Below are positions 53,200-61,862 of a stretch of DNA of 64,000 nt, piece by piece. Every line of letters begins with the position of its first letter. Positions within the stretch are counted from its first letter, which is position 1. The notes below the pieces were generated by a model. The model saw only the letters and a program-made list of their open reading frames with translations, was not told where the DNA came from and made no database searches. The stretch is from Acinetobacter tjernbergiae DSM 14971 = CIP 107465. Its GTDB lineage: Bacteria > Pseudomonadota > Gammaproteobacteria > Pseudomonadales > Moraxellaceae. The position numbers and the translations under genes were made by a program. The stretch covers positions 62,001 through 126,000 of the forward strand of contig NZ_KB894354.1 of assembly GCF_000374425.1 (NCBI RefSeq), written 5' to 3'.

Positions 53200-54363
53200 T
53201 TATTTTGCCTCTTCAATTTTAAACAAAATACTCATACCAACTTTTAAGTCAGGAATCGTTTGTTCAGGCACTAAATGAAATTTAAAGCTACGAATATCAT
53301 AACCACCTGTTTGTCTTGTGGTTTTTATCGTCGCAAAATCACCCTCAGCATCAATTTTTTTCACCTTGAAGTTTGCTTTACGATTGAGTGCAGGAATAAA
53401 ACCTTCGAGGGTTTTGGTTTTATAAATTGAGCTATACATGTCTTCACGAACATTTAAACCCACCCATAAATCATGGTCTTCAAGAATACTGACCACAGGG
53501 ATGCCTGTTGCGACTAGCTCGGTTGGTTTGCCATAGGTTTTAGAAACAGTACCATCGGTTGGTGAATAGAGCTTAGTTTCTTCGGTCAGTGCATTGGCTT
53601 CTTTGACCGCTGCTTGAGCCATTGCAACTTGCGCATCAGCAGTTAATTTTTGTTGCTCCGTACTGCCTCGTTGAGCGCGCGCGTACTGTTGATAAGCTGC
53701 TTCAGCCGTTTCACGTGCTGAAGTTTGGGCGGCTAACATTTCATCACGACGTTGACGGGAAATTACACCTTGCTGAAATAGGTTTTCACCCCGTTTATAC
53801 GTGGTTGCAGCCAAATCAGCTTGGGTTTTCATTGCTTGCCAATTTGCGTACAGAGTTTCAATATTCTCTTGTTGTGCGCCACGATACACCGTTGAATGAA
53901 ATGCTGTGGCACTTTGTAAGGCGGCTTGGGCTTGTTCTTTCTTTGCTTCCAATTCTGGACTAACAAAGCGAACCAAAGCTTGTCCTTTTTTGACGGGTTG
54001 TCCGTCAGTGACATAAAACTCTTCAATACGGCTTGGAACTTTGGTGCTGATATGTACTGTTTCTGCTTCAACCCGTCCTTGTAGTTCTATGGTTTTCGGA
54101 AGGTAAGCTTTCCATAAACCATACGAAATGAGACCCAGTAATAAGATCACCATCATAGCGACCATGATTTTTAATTTTCCTCGTTTTGATGTTTGCTGAA
54201 GATCATCAGGTGAAGGCGAAGCAGGTATGTTTTCTGGTGCGACTTCAATGTTTTCAGTCGTTGTTGATGTGTCATTTTCTGCGTCAACTGTTGGCATTTC
54301 TACTTGATCTGTATCACGTTCAGAATTGGATGATGATGGATTTTGGCTCATAAATTTCTCCAA
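53200..54363 (-). CDS. HlyD-family periplasmic adaptor (membrane fusion protein)
   Basis: 387 residues. An acidic cytoplasmic N-terminal tail of about 65 residues precedes one transmembrane helix (LKIMVAMMVILLLGLISYGLW, about 67-87). Then come the split lipoyl/barrel-sandwich domain (ELQGRVEAETVHISTKVPSRIEEFYVTDGQPVKKGQALVRF ... LYSPTDGTVSKTYGKPTELV), a coiled-coil hairpin between them rich in Gln and Ala, and a beta-barrel domain (WVGLNVREDMYSSIY). It links the ABC-2 permeases to the TolC-like channel encoded directly upstream, one base away. Confidence 0.92.
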   Translation of the reverse strand: MEKFMSQNPSSSNSERDTDQVEMPTVDAENDTSTTTENIEVAPENIPASPSPDDLQQTSKRGKLKIMVAMMVILLLGLISYGLWKAYLPKTIELQGRVEAETVHISTKVPSRIEEFYVTDGQPVKKGQALVRFVSPELEAKKEQAQAALQSATAFHSTVYRGAQQENIETLYANWQAMKTQADLAATTYKRGENLFQQGVISRQRRDEMLAAQTSARETAEAAYQQYARAQRGSTEQQKLTADAQVAMAQAAVKEANALTEETKLYSPTDGTVSKTYGKPTELVATGIPVVSILEDHDLWVGLNVREDMYSSIYKTKTLEGFIPALNRKANFKVKKIDAEGDFATIKTTRQTGGYDIRSFKFHLVPEQTIPDLKVGMSILFKIEEAK

Positions 54364-55860
54364 TTAACGGATATAGTCAGTACGTGGTTGGTTAACGTAA
54401 AGCTTAAACTCATCAATAGAACCGTAGCTTTGTAACAAGGTGGCTAAAGATAAAATATATTTATATGAGTTAAGTGCCATTTCAGTTTTTAAAGCACTCA
54501 AAGCATTCTGTGCATCAATCACTTGCGTTGCAGTGCCCATACCTTCTTTAAATGAGAGTTGTTGAATGCGTAAATTCTCTTGTGCTGCTTTGGTATTCTG
54601 CGAGAGTAATTGATGACTATTTTGCGAAGAACTTAATTCACTATAGGATTTATACAGTACATTTTCGACTTCTTGTTTAGTACGTTCAGTTATAAGTTCA
54701 GCCGCATGTTTTTTCAGTTCGGCTGCACGTATATTTTTATTGTTATCCATCCCAGAAAATAAATTATATTTTGCCATCACACCAACAATCCAATTTTCTT
54801 TGTTATCTAATCCATATTCACCAAAAGCAAAAACACTCGGTTTTTTGGTGGCTTGCTGAACTTTTACATTTTCATTTGCAAGTTCAGTATCCATTTGTAG
54901 TTTCTTAATTAAACTGGAGTTTTGATCATAATTTGCAAGTAATTTATCTAATGAATGATTTTGAGCTAAATTGACAAAAAGAGGGGTACTGAGTTTGAGG
55001 TTCTCTTTGGTTTGTAATAAATTCTGTAAGCTAAATTCACTTGCATGTAAATTGGATTGGGCATTTTGATAGGCTCGTTCAGCATTGTTTCGCGCAACTT
55101 CAAATTGCATACGCTGTCCCTTGTTAATAAATCCTTGTTTTTCAAGTTTCAGTGCATTGTTGTAATGCTGTTGCATGGCATCAAAATTAAATAGTGCAGA
55201 ATTTAATAGTTGTTGTTGTAATTGTACATTGAAATAAGCCTGAATCATTTCAAAGCGTTGTGTATCTTGTTGTTGTTTCTCACTGATATTGGAACGTTGG
55301 GCTTGAATATTCGCAATTTGTTTAGCGCTATTAATTTTTCCTCCCATATACAGTGGCATCACCATGGATACTGACGTGCGAATATCACGATCTTGAACAG
55401 TGACGTCTAGGTTGTTAGGAACTTTATTTAAACCATCGCTTACCACTTGGTTAAAGCCTTGGCTGACTTGATCAATCACATCAGGGGGAAGTACATTTTC
55501 CCATTGAGATAGTTTTTCATCGAAACCATTGGTGAGCGAGTTTTCTAAGCGACGCTTACTTGACTCAAGCGGTACGCTGGTTTCACTATGAAAAGCATAG
55601 GCACGGGCATTTAAATCAATTCGCGGTAGACCTAAATTTTTGACGGCTTCCATTTCCAATTGCGATGCTTGTCGTAATGCCTGTTGCGCTTGTGAACCAT
55701 AAGCATTTTCCACAACATATTGTTCAGCTTGGCTATAACTGACAGTTTGAGCAAATGATGATATTGAGAATAGGGCACAACTGATGAGACTCATACATAA
55801 GCTGAGCTGTTTTGGAAACCGTTTGACCTGAAAACTCGGTCGTTCATGTCGTTTCAACAT
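54364..55860 (-). CDS. TolC-family outer-membrane channel
   Basis: Outer-membrane efflux protein of about 498 residues with a signal peptide (cluster LSLCMSLISCALFSISSFAQ) and two tandem OEP repeats of long coiled helices and beta strands (e.g. QALRQASQLEMEAVKNLGLPRIDLNARAYAF; SVSMVMPLYMGGKINSAKQIANIQAQRSN; VGVMAKYNLFSGMDNNKNIRAAELKK). A TTG at 55875, with AAGGAT upstream, is an alternative start. It is first in a four-gene unit (TolC, HlyD, permease, permease) forming a complete envelope-spanning exporter except for an ATPase. Confidence 0.9.
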   Translation of the reverse strand: MLKRHERPSFQVKRFPKQLSLCMSLISCALFSISSFAQTVSYSQAEQYVVENAYGSQAQQALRQASQLEMEAVKNLGLPRIDLNARAYAFHSETSVPLESSKRRLENSLTNGFDEKLSQWENVLPPDVIDQVSQGFNQVVSDGLNKVPNNLDVTVQDRDIRTSVSMVMPLYMGGKINSAKQIANIQAQRSNISEKQQQDTQRFEMIQAYFNVQLQQQLLNSALFNFDAMQQHYNNALKLEKQGFINKGQRMQFEVARNNAERAYQNAQSNLHASEFSLQNLLQTKENLKLSTPLFVNLAQNHSLDKLLANYDQNSSLIKKLQMDTELANENVKVQQATKKPSVFAFGEYGLDNKENWIVGVMAKYNLFSGMDNNKNIRAAELKKHAAELITERTKQEVENVLYKSYSELSSSQNSHQLLSQNTKAAQENLRIQQLSFKEGMGTATQVIDAQNALSALKTEMALNSYKYILSLATLLQSYGSIDEFKLYVNQPRTDYIR

Positions 55861-56185
55861 TAGAGTATGTCGCAATTTAATAATATCCTTGGATAGTCTA
55901 AATTCTTTTTATAAAATTGAAATATTATGTTTTTAATTAAATAGTTATATCACTTCAATTGGTGTATTGAATTTGTAAAAAATAGAGCTTTTAATCTATA
56001 GGGAACAAGGAGATAAGTATTGCTCTATACCCTCGAAAACAAGGGAAATAATCAAAACCTGATTGAAAAATTCAACTGTTTTTTGCACTGAAATTGAAAT
56101 ATTTCCTCGATAATCTGCTGCAAGCTTCGCTAATCTATGATTAAATCCCCATTTCAATTTGTTTCACTTTGACAAGGGAAAACTC
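55861..56185. other. Divergent intergenic region between the exporter operon and serC
   Basis: 325 AT-rich bases that must hold both divergent promoters. I recognise no operator palindrome, small gene or terminator in it. Confidence 0.4.
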
Positions 56186-57265
56186 ATGCGTGCTTATAAT
56201 TTCTGCGCTGGTCCTGCTGCGTTACCTACTGCCGTTTTAGAAAAAGCTCAACAAGAAATGTTGGATTGGCAAGGTAAAGGTTTGTCGATCATGGAAATGA
56301 GTCATCGTAGTAATGACTATGTTGCTGTAGCGGAAAAAGCTGAAGCAGATTTGCGTAAGCTCATGAACATTCCTGAGAACTATAAAGTCTTGTTCTTACA
56401 AGGTGGTGCATCGCTTCAATTTTCAGCAATTCCTTTAAACTTGCTCGGCAAGAATGCGAAAGCTGATTATATCCATACAGGTATTTGGTCTGAAAAAGCA
56501 TTAAAAGAAGCTAAGCGTTATGGCGATATTAATGTAATTGAAGCGGGTACGTTGATTGATGGTAAACATGCCATTACTGAGCAAAGCACTTGGAATCTTT
56601 CAAACGATGCGGCTTATGTACACTATGCAGATAATGAAACGATCGGCGGTTTACAATTCGCGGGTGTGCCCGATGTGAATACCCCATTGGTCTGTGACTT
56701 TTCTTCAAGTATTTTGTCTGCGCCATTAGATGTTAGCAAGTTTGGTTTAATCTATGCAGGAGCGCAAAAGAATATTGGCCCTGCGGGTTTAACCATTGTC
56801 ATTGTTCGTGATGATTTATTGGATCAAGCAAAACCTGAAATTCCAAGTATCTTGAAATATTCAGACCAAGCTAAGAATGATTCAATGGTGAATACACCTG
56901 CGACTTATGCATGGTACTTATCAGGTCTCGTATTTGAATGGTTACTTGAACAGGGTGGTGTAGATGCCATGTATCAAGTCAACCAAGAAAAAGCAAAATT
57001 ACTCTATGGTTATATTGATTCTAGTGATTTTTATAACAACCCGATCGCGATTCCAAATCGTTCAATGATGAATGTACCATTCACGCTTGCAGATGAAGCA
57101 CTTGAGAAACTTTTCTTAAAAGAAGCTGAGCAAAATCATTTGTTGAATCTAGCAGGTCACCGTTCTGTGGGGGGGATGCGTGCCAGTATTTACAATGCTG
57201 TACCATTAGAAGGTGTACAGGCATTAGTTAACTTTATGGATGAGTTCGCGAAACGTCATGGTTAA
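56186..57265 (+). CDS. serC: Phosphoserine aminotransferase SerC
   Basis: PLP enzyme of serine and pyridoxine biosynthesis (3-phosphohydroxypyruvate to phosphoserine). The ATG at 56186 (AAGGGAAAA upstream) gives 359 residues; the frame extends nine codons upstream without support. MRAYNFCAGPAALP is the canonical N-terminus. The PLP lysine lies in YAGAQKNIGPAGLT; other motifs are FLQGGASLQFSAIPLNLL and GHRSVGGMRASIYNAVPLEGVQAL at the C-terminus. Monocistronic with a strong terminator. Confidence 0.97.
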   Translation: MRAYNFCAGPAALPTAVLEKAQQEMLDWQGKGLSIMEMSHRSNDYVAVAEKAEADLRKLMNIPENYKVLFLQGGASLQFSAIPLNLLGKNAKADYIHTGIWSEKALKEAKRYGDINVIEAGTLIDGKHAITEQSTWNLSNDAAYVHYADNETIGGLQFAGVPDVNTPLVCDFSSSILSAPLDVSKFGLIYAGAQKNIGPAGLTIVIVRDDLLDQAKPEIPSILKYSDQAKNDSMVNTPATYAWYLSGLVFEWLLEQGGVDAMYQVNQEKAKLLYGYIDSSDFYNNPIAIPNRSMMNVPFTLADEALEKLFLKEAEQNHLLNLAGHRSVGGMRASIYNAVPLEGVQALVNFMDEFAKRHG

Positions 57266-57277
57266 GCAATAAAGTAT

Positions 57278-57310
57278 AAAAAAAGCTCTCATCATTGAGA
57301 GCTTTTTTTA
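57278..57310. terminator. Terminator after serC
   Basis: AAAAAAGCTCTCA / TGAGAGCTTTTTT, a perfect stem with a TCAT loop; T-runs on both sides allow use by the convergent small gene ending at 57334. Confidence 0.9.
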
Positions 57311-57333
57311 TACATATAATCTTGGTCTAATAA

Positions 57334-57477
57334 TCAGAATAAGCCAATATGATGAAAAATGAGCGCAGCTAGAAACATACCTAACAAAAAAAAGCAAAAT
57401 GCGCCAACATCAAGTTTAAGCCCGTGATCACTTGCATGAAGCAGACTGGTGGTCGTTTGTTCTGGTATAATTTTCAT
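57334..57477 (-). CDS. Small membrane protein, 47 residues
   Basis: Short frame from the ATG at 57477 to a TGA at 57334-57336. The product begins MKIIPEQTTTSLLHASDHGLK and has one hydrophobic helix over about residues 24-45 (VGAFCFFLLGMFLAALIFHH). An AGGCG lies upstream at acceptable distance. It starts 36 bases after the stop of the 312-residue hypothetical gene in the same direction, so it may be part of that unit. Unknown function; a single-pass inner-membrane small protein is likely. Confidence 0.5.
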   Translation of the reverse strand: MKIIPEQTTTSLLHASDHGLKLDVGAFCFFLLGMFLAALIFHHIGLF

Positions 57478-57513
57478 TAGAACGCCTAGAAATACTATTT
57501 ATGTGATTTTTTG

Positions 57514-58452
57514 TCACTTTATACCATTTTTAGCATAAATATTCGCCTGAATCCATAGGTTGCCGCGAATATATTCACCAATGTTAAAGTTTTTATACAA
57601 ATCGTTTTTAGTTGCAATACGAATTAAAATTGCAGGTAAATCATCTTCTAAAACAAGGGTGACATCATAAAGGGCATATTCATCTTGCATAAATTGCATG
57701 GTGGTTTTACCCACAATATTGCCCTGAAACCAAGCTTCATCTTCTTGACCTAAGGTTTCACCATATAAATATGCCACCATTTTAGAGAAATCAACTGTGA
57801 CCGGTTCATGATCTTCAGGGGTTTGTGGTTGCCAGTCATTAATCAATTCTTGTAAATTTTCTGGTGCAATTCCATTATGCTCAGCCAAAATTGCATTTAA
57901 AGCACGATGATGTTTAATTGATGCAGGGTCATCAACAATAATTTTTTCGTTTTCAGCAACAGTTTCTAGCTCATATGCCCAAGCATTTAGTTGAACTTGA
58001 TAGCTTTGGTTTTGATCATATTGATCATTATTCACACTGAATAAATTATCAAATGCATAAATAACCGTATTTTTATTTAAGCTTAGACGTAATACGGCTT
58101 GGGTAGCCGAATTACAGGTAATAATGCGCTCAATATTTGCTTCATATTTATAAGGACTTTCAAAACTTGGGAATGCTGTTTTTAATGTGCGTGGTTTTTG
58201 ATCTTCAACCGCAATAATTTGATTAATAGATATTGCTTGACCACTGGGTCCCTGAATCAACCAAAATGATTGATCCATCTCTTGTTCATTTTCACATAAG
58301 CCCATCGGCATGACAGGTGCATCAAGTGCCAATCCTAACCATTTGGGAACATCAGTTTCAGGCGTATCTGTCAGTAAGTTCCAATGCTCAACATGATTAC
58401 CGAAATTTTGATCTTGAATTTTAATGGTTTCTGGACTGTTTTGATTTTTCAT
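57514..58452 (-). CDS. Hypothetical protein, 312 residues
   Basis: Not recognised. An acidic soluble protein with no signal peptide or membrane helix. Notable segments are HWNLLTDTPETDVPKWLGLALDAPVMPMGLCENEQEM near the N-terminus, WAYELETVAENEKIIVDDPASIKHHRALNAILAEHNGIAPENLQELINDWQPQ in the middle, and VTLVLEDDLPAILIRIATKNDLYKNFNIGEYIRGNLWIQANIY at the end, which reads like a small beta-barrel or regulatory domain. It is probably a genus-level conserved protein, judging from ordinary codon use. Possibly co-transcribed with the 47-residue gene downstream. Confidence 0.65.
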   Translation of the reverse strand: MKNQNSPETIKIQDQNFGNHVEHWNLLTDTPETDVPKWLGLALDAPVMPMGLCENEQEMDQSFWLIQGPSGQAISINQIIAVEDQKPRTLKTAFPSFESPYKYEANIERIITCNSATQAVLRLSLNKNTVIYAFDNLFSVNNDQYDQNQSYQVQLNAWAYELETVAENEKIIVDDPASIKHHRALNAILAEHNGIAPENLQELINDWQPQTPEDHEPVTVDFSKMVAYLYGETLGQEDEAWFQGNIVGKTTMQFMQDEYALYDVTLVLEDDLPAILIRIATKNDLYKNFNIGEYIRGNLWIQANIYAKNGIK

Positions 58453-58635
58453 AAAGCATGATGCTAAAAAGATTGAACTTACTCTATTAAATCGAGGGTA
58501 ACATCAGTTTTTCAAGTCTGGATATGTAATTCTATTCATTTATTTCCTTATGCTGAATCTAAATAGATGATCTTAACTTTAATTTCAGGTGAATCTGCTA
58601 CACTACATTTTTTATTTATATGAGCTTGTACCAAC

Positions 58636-59106
58636 GTGCTGCCATTTAAATTATGGGTAGATGCGGATGCTTTACCGAAAATTCTACGTGAAGTGATTCT
58701 GCGAGCCTCTGATCGTTATCAATTAGAAGTAACTTTTGTTGCCAATCAAAATGTTGGGATTACACCCTCTCTGCGCATTAACTCAATTCAAGTGATGAGT
58801 GGGGCAGATCAAGCAGATAAAGAAATCGTAGATCGTATGCAAGAGAATGATATTGTCATTACACAGGATATTCCGCTTGCAGCACAAGTGATTGAAAAAG
58901 GTGGAATCGCAATTCATCCTCGGGGTGAAGTCTATACGACAGCAAATGTCAAAGCACGTCTGCATTTACGTGACTTTATGGATACTTTGCGTGGAGCAGG
59001 TGTCCAAACAGGTGGGCCACCGCCTATTTCAGAGCGAGATAAACGTGAGTTTTCGAGTTCTTTAGATCAAACGATTTTCAAACAAAAGCGCAAAACTGCT
59101 TCTTGA
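58636..59106 (+). CDS. DUF188 (YaiI/YqxD) family protein
   Basis: 156 residues. The DUF188 pattern is complete: [37 protein letters not shown] at the N-terminus, [47 protein letters not shown] in the middle, and [23 protein letters not shown] near the C-terminus. The fold is PIN-like with conserved acidic residues, suggesting nuclease ancestry, but function is unproven. It starts with GTG. The next gene begins seven bases after its stop. Confidence 0.88.
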   Translation: MLPFKLWVDADALPKILREVILRASDRYQLEVTFVANQNVGITPSLRINSIQVMSGADQADKEIVDRMQENDIVITQDIPLAAQVIEKGGIAIHPRGEVYTTANVKARLHLRDFMDTLRGAGVQTGGPPPISERDKREFSSSLDQTIFKQKRKTAS

Positions 59107-59113
59107 GCTGAAT

Positions 59114-60004
59114 ATGCCATCACGTATTAACTTAATGCTTACTTATGGTTTGCTTGTGTTTATTTGGGCGACCACGCCTTTAGCAATTGTGTGGAGTGTG
59201 GCCGATCTACACCCAATGTGGGCATTGGTTTTACGCTTCTTTATTGCGTTGCCTTTGGCAGTGCTTGTATTACTGTTGTTAAAAATTGAATTTCCAAGAC
59301 ATAAAGTCGCATTATTGAGTTATATCGCAGGTTCTTTAAGTCTGATTGGCTCACAAATTTTTACTTATGCTGCAACGGCTTATTTAAGTTCTGGTTTGAT
59401 TGCATTAATGTTTGGTTTAGCTCCGATTATGGCTGGGCTGATTGGACGATTTGGCTTTCAACAAAAATTAGCCGCTTTGCAATGGTTAGGAATGGCGACA
59501 TCTATTCTTGGATTAGCCTTGATTTGCCTAAGTGGTAGCCAAAGGCATGTACAGCCTATTGGCATTATGATGATGTTGGTGAGTGTTTTTGCTTATTCTC
59601 TGTCTATTTTTCTAGTGAAAAAAATTAATGCTGATGTCCAACCGATGGCGCAAGCCACGGGTTCAATTTTAGTGTCTACTTTATTGGCTTTTTTATTATT
59701 ACCTTGGATTTGGCAATATATTCCCACTCATTTTCCTTCGGCTAAGTCCTTATTTGCGCTGATTTATACCATTGTGATGGCATCGTTGATTGCAATGTTT
59801 TGTTATTTTAAATTGGTACAAAATTTAAAAGCAACGACCTTATCGCTAACAACAGTAATGACCCCGATGTTAGCGATATTGATTGGTGCTTACCTGAATC
59901 ATGAACAATTGTCGGCGCAGGTTTTTGTTGGTGCAACGATTATTTTATTTGGTTTATTTCTCTATTTTTATAAAGATTTAAGTGCATATCGCCGCCTAAA
60001 ATAG
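59114..60004 (+). CDS. EamA/DMT-superfamily transporter
   Basis: 296 residues with ten predicted helices in two EamA repeats (residues about 5-135 and 150-290). Typical motifs are LLVFIWATTPLAIVWSVADLHPMWALVLRFFIALP and SLTTVMTPMLAILIGAYLNHEQLSAQVFVGATIILFGLFLYFY. Such proteins export metabolites or drugs; substrate unknown. Placed after the DUF188 gene with seven bases between, possibly in the same transcript; convergent with the PilZ gene. Confidence 0.88.
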   Translation: MPSRINLMLTYGLLVFIWATTPLAIVWSVADLHPMWALVLRFFIALPLAVLVLLLLKIEFPRHKVALLSYIAGSLSLIGSQIFTYAATAYLSSGLIALMFGLAPIMAGLIGRFGFQQKLAALQWLGMATSILGLALICLSGSQRHVQPIGIMMMLVSVFAYSLSIFLVKKINADVQPMAQATGSILVSTLLAFLLLPWIWQYIPTHFPSAKSLFALIYTIVMASLIAMFCYFKLVQNLKATTLSLTTVMTPMLAILIGAYLNHEQLSAQVFVGATIILFGLFLYFYKDLSAYRRLK

Positions 60005-60013
60005 ACTAAACCA

Positions 60014-60601
60014 TTAGCTTTGATGACCTTCAGTGAGCTGTGATTCCTGCATACTTTCTGCTAATTTTGCACGATCCTGTGGGTTGAGCGTAATAAAGTA
60101 AGCACCGATACGGAATTTACCTTGTTCGTCTGCTGTACTATAAGCAACTTGTGCTGTTGCAGCGATATGAAAGTAATTTTCGGGGTGGCTTAACGTGATA
60201 TGAATATAAGTTCCTTCATTAATATCTTGCGAGCTAAAGAAGCTTAAACCATTCTCAGAAAAGTTCACTTGTTCAGGGACAGGCAGTAAGGATTGCACGA
60301 TATTGTCGTAGAAAGAGCCCGTAATCAGATTCAACTTCTGATTAAAAAGGGATAATATGCGAGCAATTTGTTGATCTTTTTCATTTAATTGTTCTAATTC
60401 GTAGCGAAACGCATGATCAAATTGATCTAATTCAGCAAGTAGTAGAAAATAGCGTGGCAATACAAAGTGAGAATCATAAGGATCATTCAGCGCAACATCG
60501 TCGGGAATGACTTGATAGTTGATTCTTAACACAGCATCAATACGAGACATTACTCGACGTTCAGAGTTGTCCTCAACAAGCTGATGTTGTGAATTTTCCA
60601 T
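60014..60601 (-). CDS. PilZ-domain protein (candidate c-di-GMP receptor)
   Basis: 195 residues. The two c-di-GMP-binding motifs of PilZ proteins are present: RRxxxR as RRVMSR near the N-terminus and D/NxSxxG as NFSENG in the middle of the protein. These are separated by an unusually long helical region of about 110 residues (PRYFLLLAELDQFDHAFRYELEQLNEKDQQIARILSLFNQ). The rest (YIHITLSHPENYFHIAATAQVAYST) supplies the beta barrel. It may regulate motility or surface attachment. Divergent from lolF with 25 bases between starts. Confidence 0.82.
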   Translation of the reverse strand: MENSQHQLVEDNSERRVMSRIDAVLRINYQVIPDDVALNDPYDSHFVLPRYFLLLAELDQFDHAFRYELEQLNEKDQQIARILSLFNQKLNLITGSFYDNIVQSLLPVPEQVNFSENGLSFFSSQDINEGTYIHITLSHPENYFHIAATAQVAYSTADEQGKFRIGAYFITLNPQDRAKLAESMQESQLTEGHQS

Positions 60602-60626
60602 AATAAATCACCTCGGACTAGATGGT

Positions 60627-61862
60627 ATGTTTAAGCCAATTTCGCTGTATATAGGGTTGAGATACACTCGTGCTCGGCGAAGTAATCATTTTATTTCTTT
60701 TATTGCCTTGGTTTCCATGATTGGTTTGACCCTTGGCGTCGCTGTCCTTATTACAGTCTTATCTGTTATGAACGGTTTTGACCGTGAATTAAAAAATCGT
60801 GTTCTTGGAATGGTTCCACAAGCCACAGTTTCTTCTACTCAGATACTAACAGATTGGCCTGAGCTTGTAAAAAGAGTTGAGCATCATCCGCATGTTACTG
60901 GCGTTGCACCTTTTACCCAATTACAAGGGATGTTGACAGCACAGGGGCAGGTTGCTGGGATTATGGTGACAGGAATTGAACCTGAATATGAGAAGAAGGT
61001 TTCAATTATCCAAAACCATATGGTCTCAGGTGATTTAAATGCTTTGAAGAAAGGCGAGTTTGGTATTGTTCTAGGCAAGGACATGACCGATGCACTTGGT
61101 CTTGGTTTAAATGACAATGTCACCTTAGTTCTGCCTGAAGCAACACCATCACCAGCAGGTGTTGTGCCACGCTTTAAACGTTTTAAAGTCGTTGGGATTT
61201 TTAGTGTAGGTGCAGAAGTTGATTCGATGGTGGGTTATATCGCCTTAAATGATGCATCAACATTATTGCGTTTACCTGATGGTGCACAAGGTGTACGGTT
61301 AAAGTTAGATGATATTTTTGCCGCACCCTCCGTTGCAGATGATATCGTGAAACAGTTACCAAGTAATTTCTATGCATCGAATTGGACGTATACGCACGGT
61401 AATCTTTTCAATGCGATTCAGATGGAAAAAACCTTAGTGGGTTTACTTCTTGTTCTGATTATTGTGGTTGCTGCATTTAATATCGTTTCATCTTTAGTAA
61501 TGGTCGTAACAGATAAAAAATCTGATATTGCGATTCTGCGAACTCTAGGTGCTTCACCGTCCATGATCACTAAAATTTTTATGGTACAAGGTACAGTGAT
61601 TGGTGTCATTGGGACGATCGCAGGGACAGTGTTAGGTGTAACTTTAGCATTGACCATTAGTGATATTATTTCTTGGTTCAATACTGTTCTAGGTTTGAAC
61701 TTGTTTGATGCTTATTTTGTTCACTATCTGCCTTCATATCTCAGATGGCAAGATGTTACGGTAATTGTCACAGTTTCATTATTGATGAGTTTTTTGGCGA
61801 CAATTTATCCTGCATTACGTGCAGCCAAAGTTCAACCTGCTGAGGCATTACGTTATGAGTAA
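60627..61862 (+). CDS. lolF: Lipoprotein-releasing ABC permease LolC/LolE-type (LolF)
   Basis: 411-residue MacB/FtsX-fold permease: an N-terminal helix within FKPISLYIGLRYTRARRSNHFISFIALVSMIGLTLGVAVLITVLSVMNGF, a periplasmic domain over about 50-260, and three C-terminal helices ending YPALRAAKVQPAEALRYE. It extracts mature lipoproteins from the inner membrane for LolA. Only one LolC/E gene is next to lolD here; from established knowledge, several gammaproteobacteria including Acinetobacter use a LolF homodimer in place of LolC plus LolE. lolD overlaps its 3' end by eight bases. Confidence 0.9.
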   Translation: MFKPISLYIGLRYTRARRSNHFISFIALVSMIGLTLGVAVLITVLSVMNGFDRELKNRVLGMVPQATVSSTQILTDWPELVKRVEHHPHVTGVAPFTQLQGMLTAQGQVAGIMVTGIEPEYEKKVSIIQNHMVSGDLNALKKGEFGIVLGKDMTDALGLGLNDNVTLVLPEATPSPAGVVPRFKRFKVVGIFSVGAEVDSMVGYIALNDASTLLRLPDGAQGVRLKLDDIFAAPSVADDIVKQLPSNFYASNWTYTHGNLFNAIQMEKTLVGLLLVLIIVVAAFNIVSSLVMVVTDKKSDIAILRTLGASPSMITKIFMVQGTVIGVIGTIAGTVLGVTLALTISDIISWFNTVLGLNLFDAYFVHYLPSYLRWQDVTVIVTVSLLMSFLATIYPALRAAKVQPAEALRYE

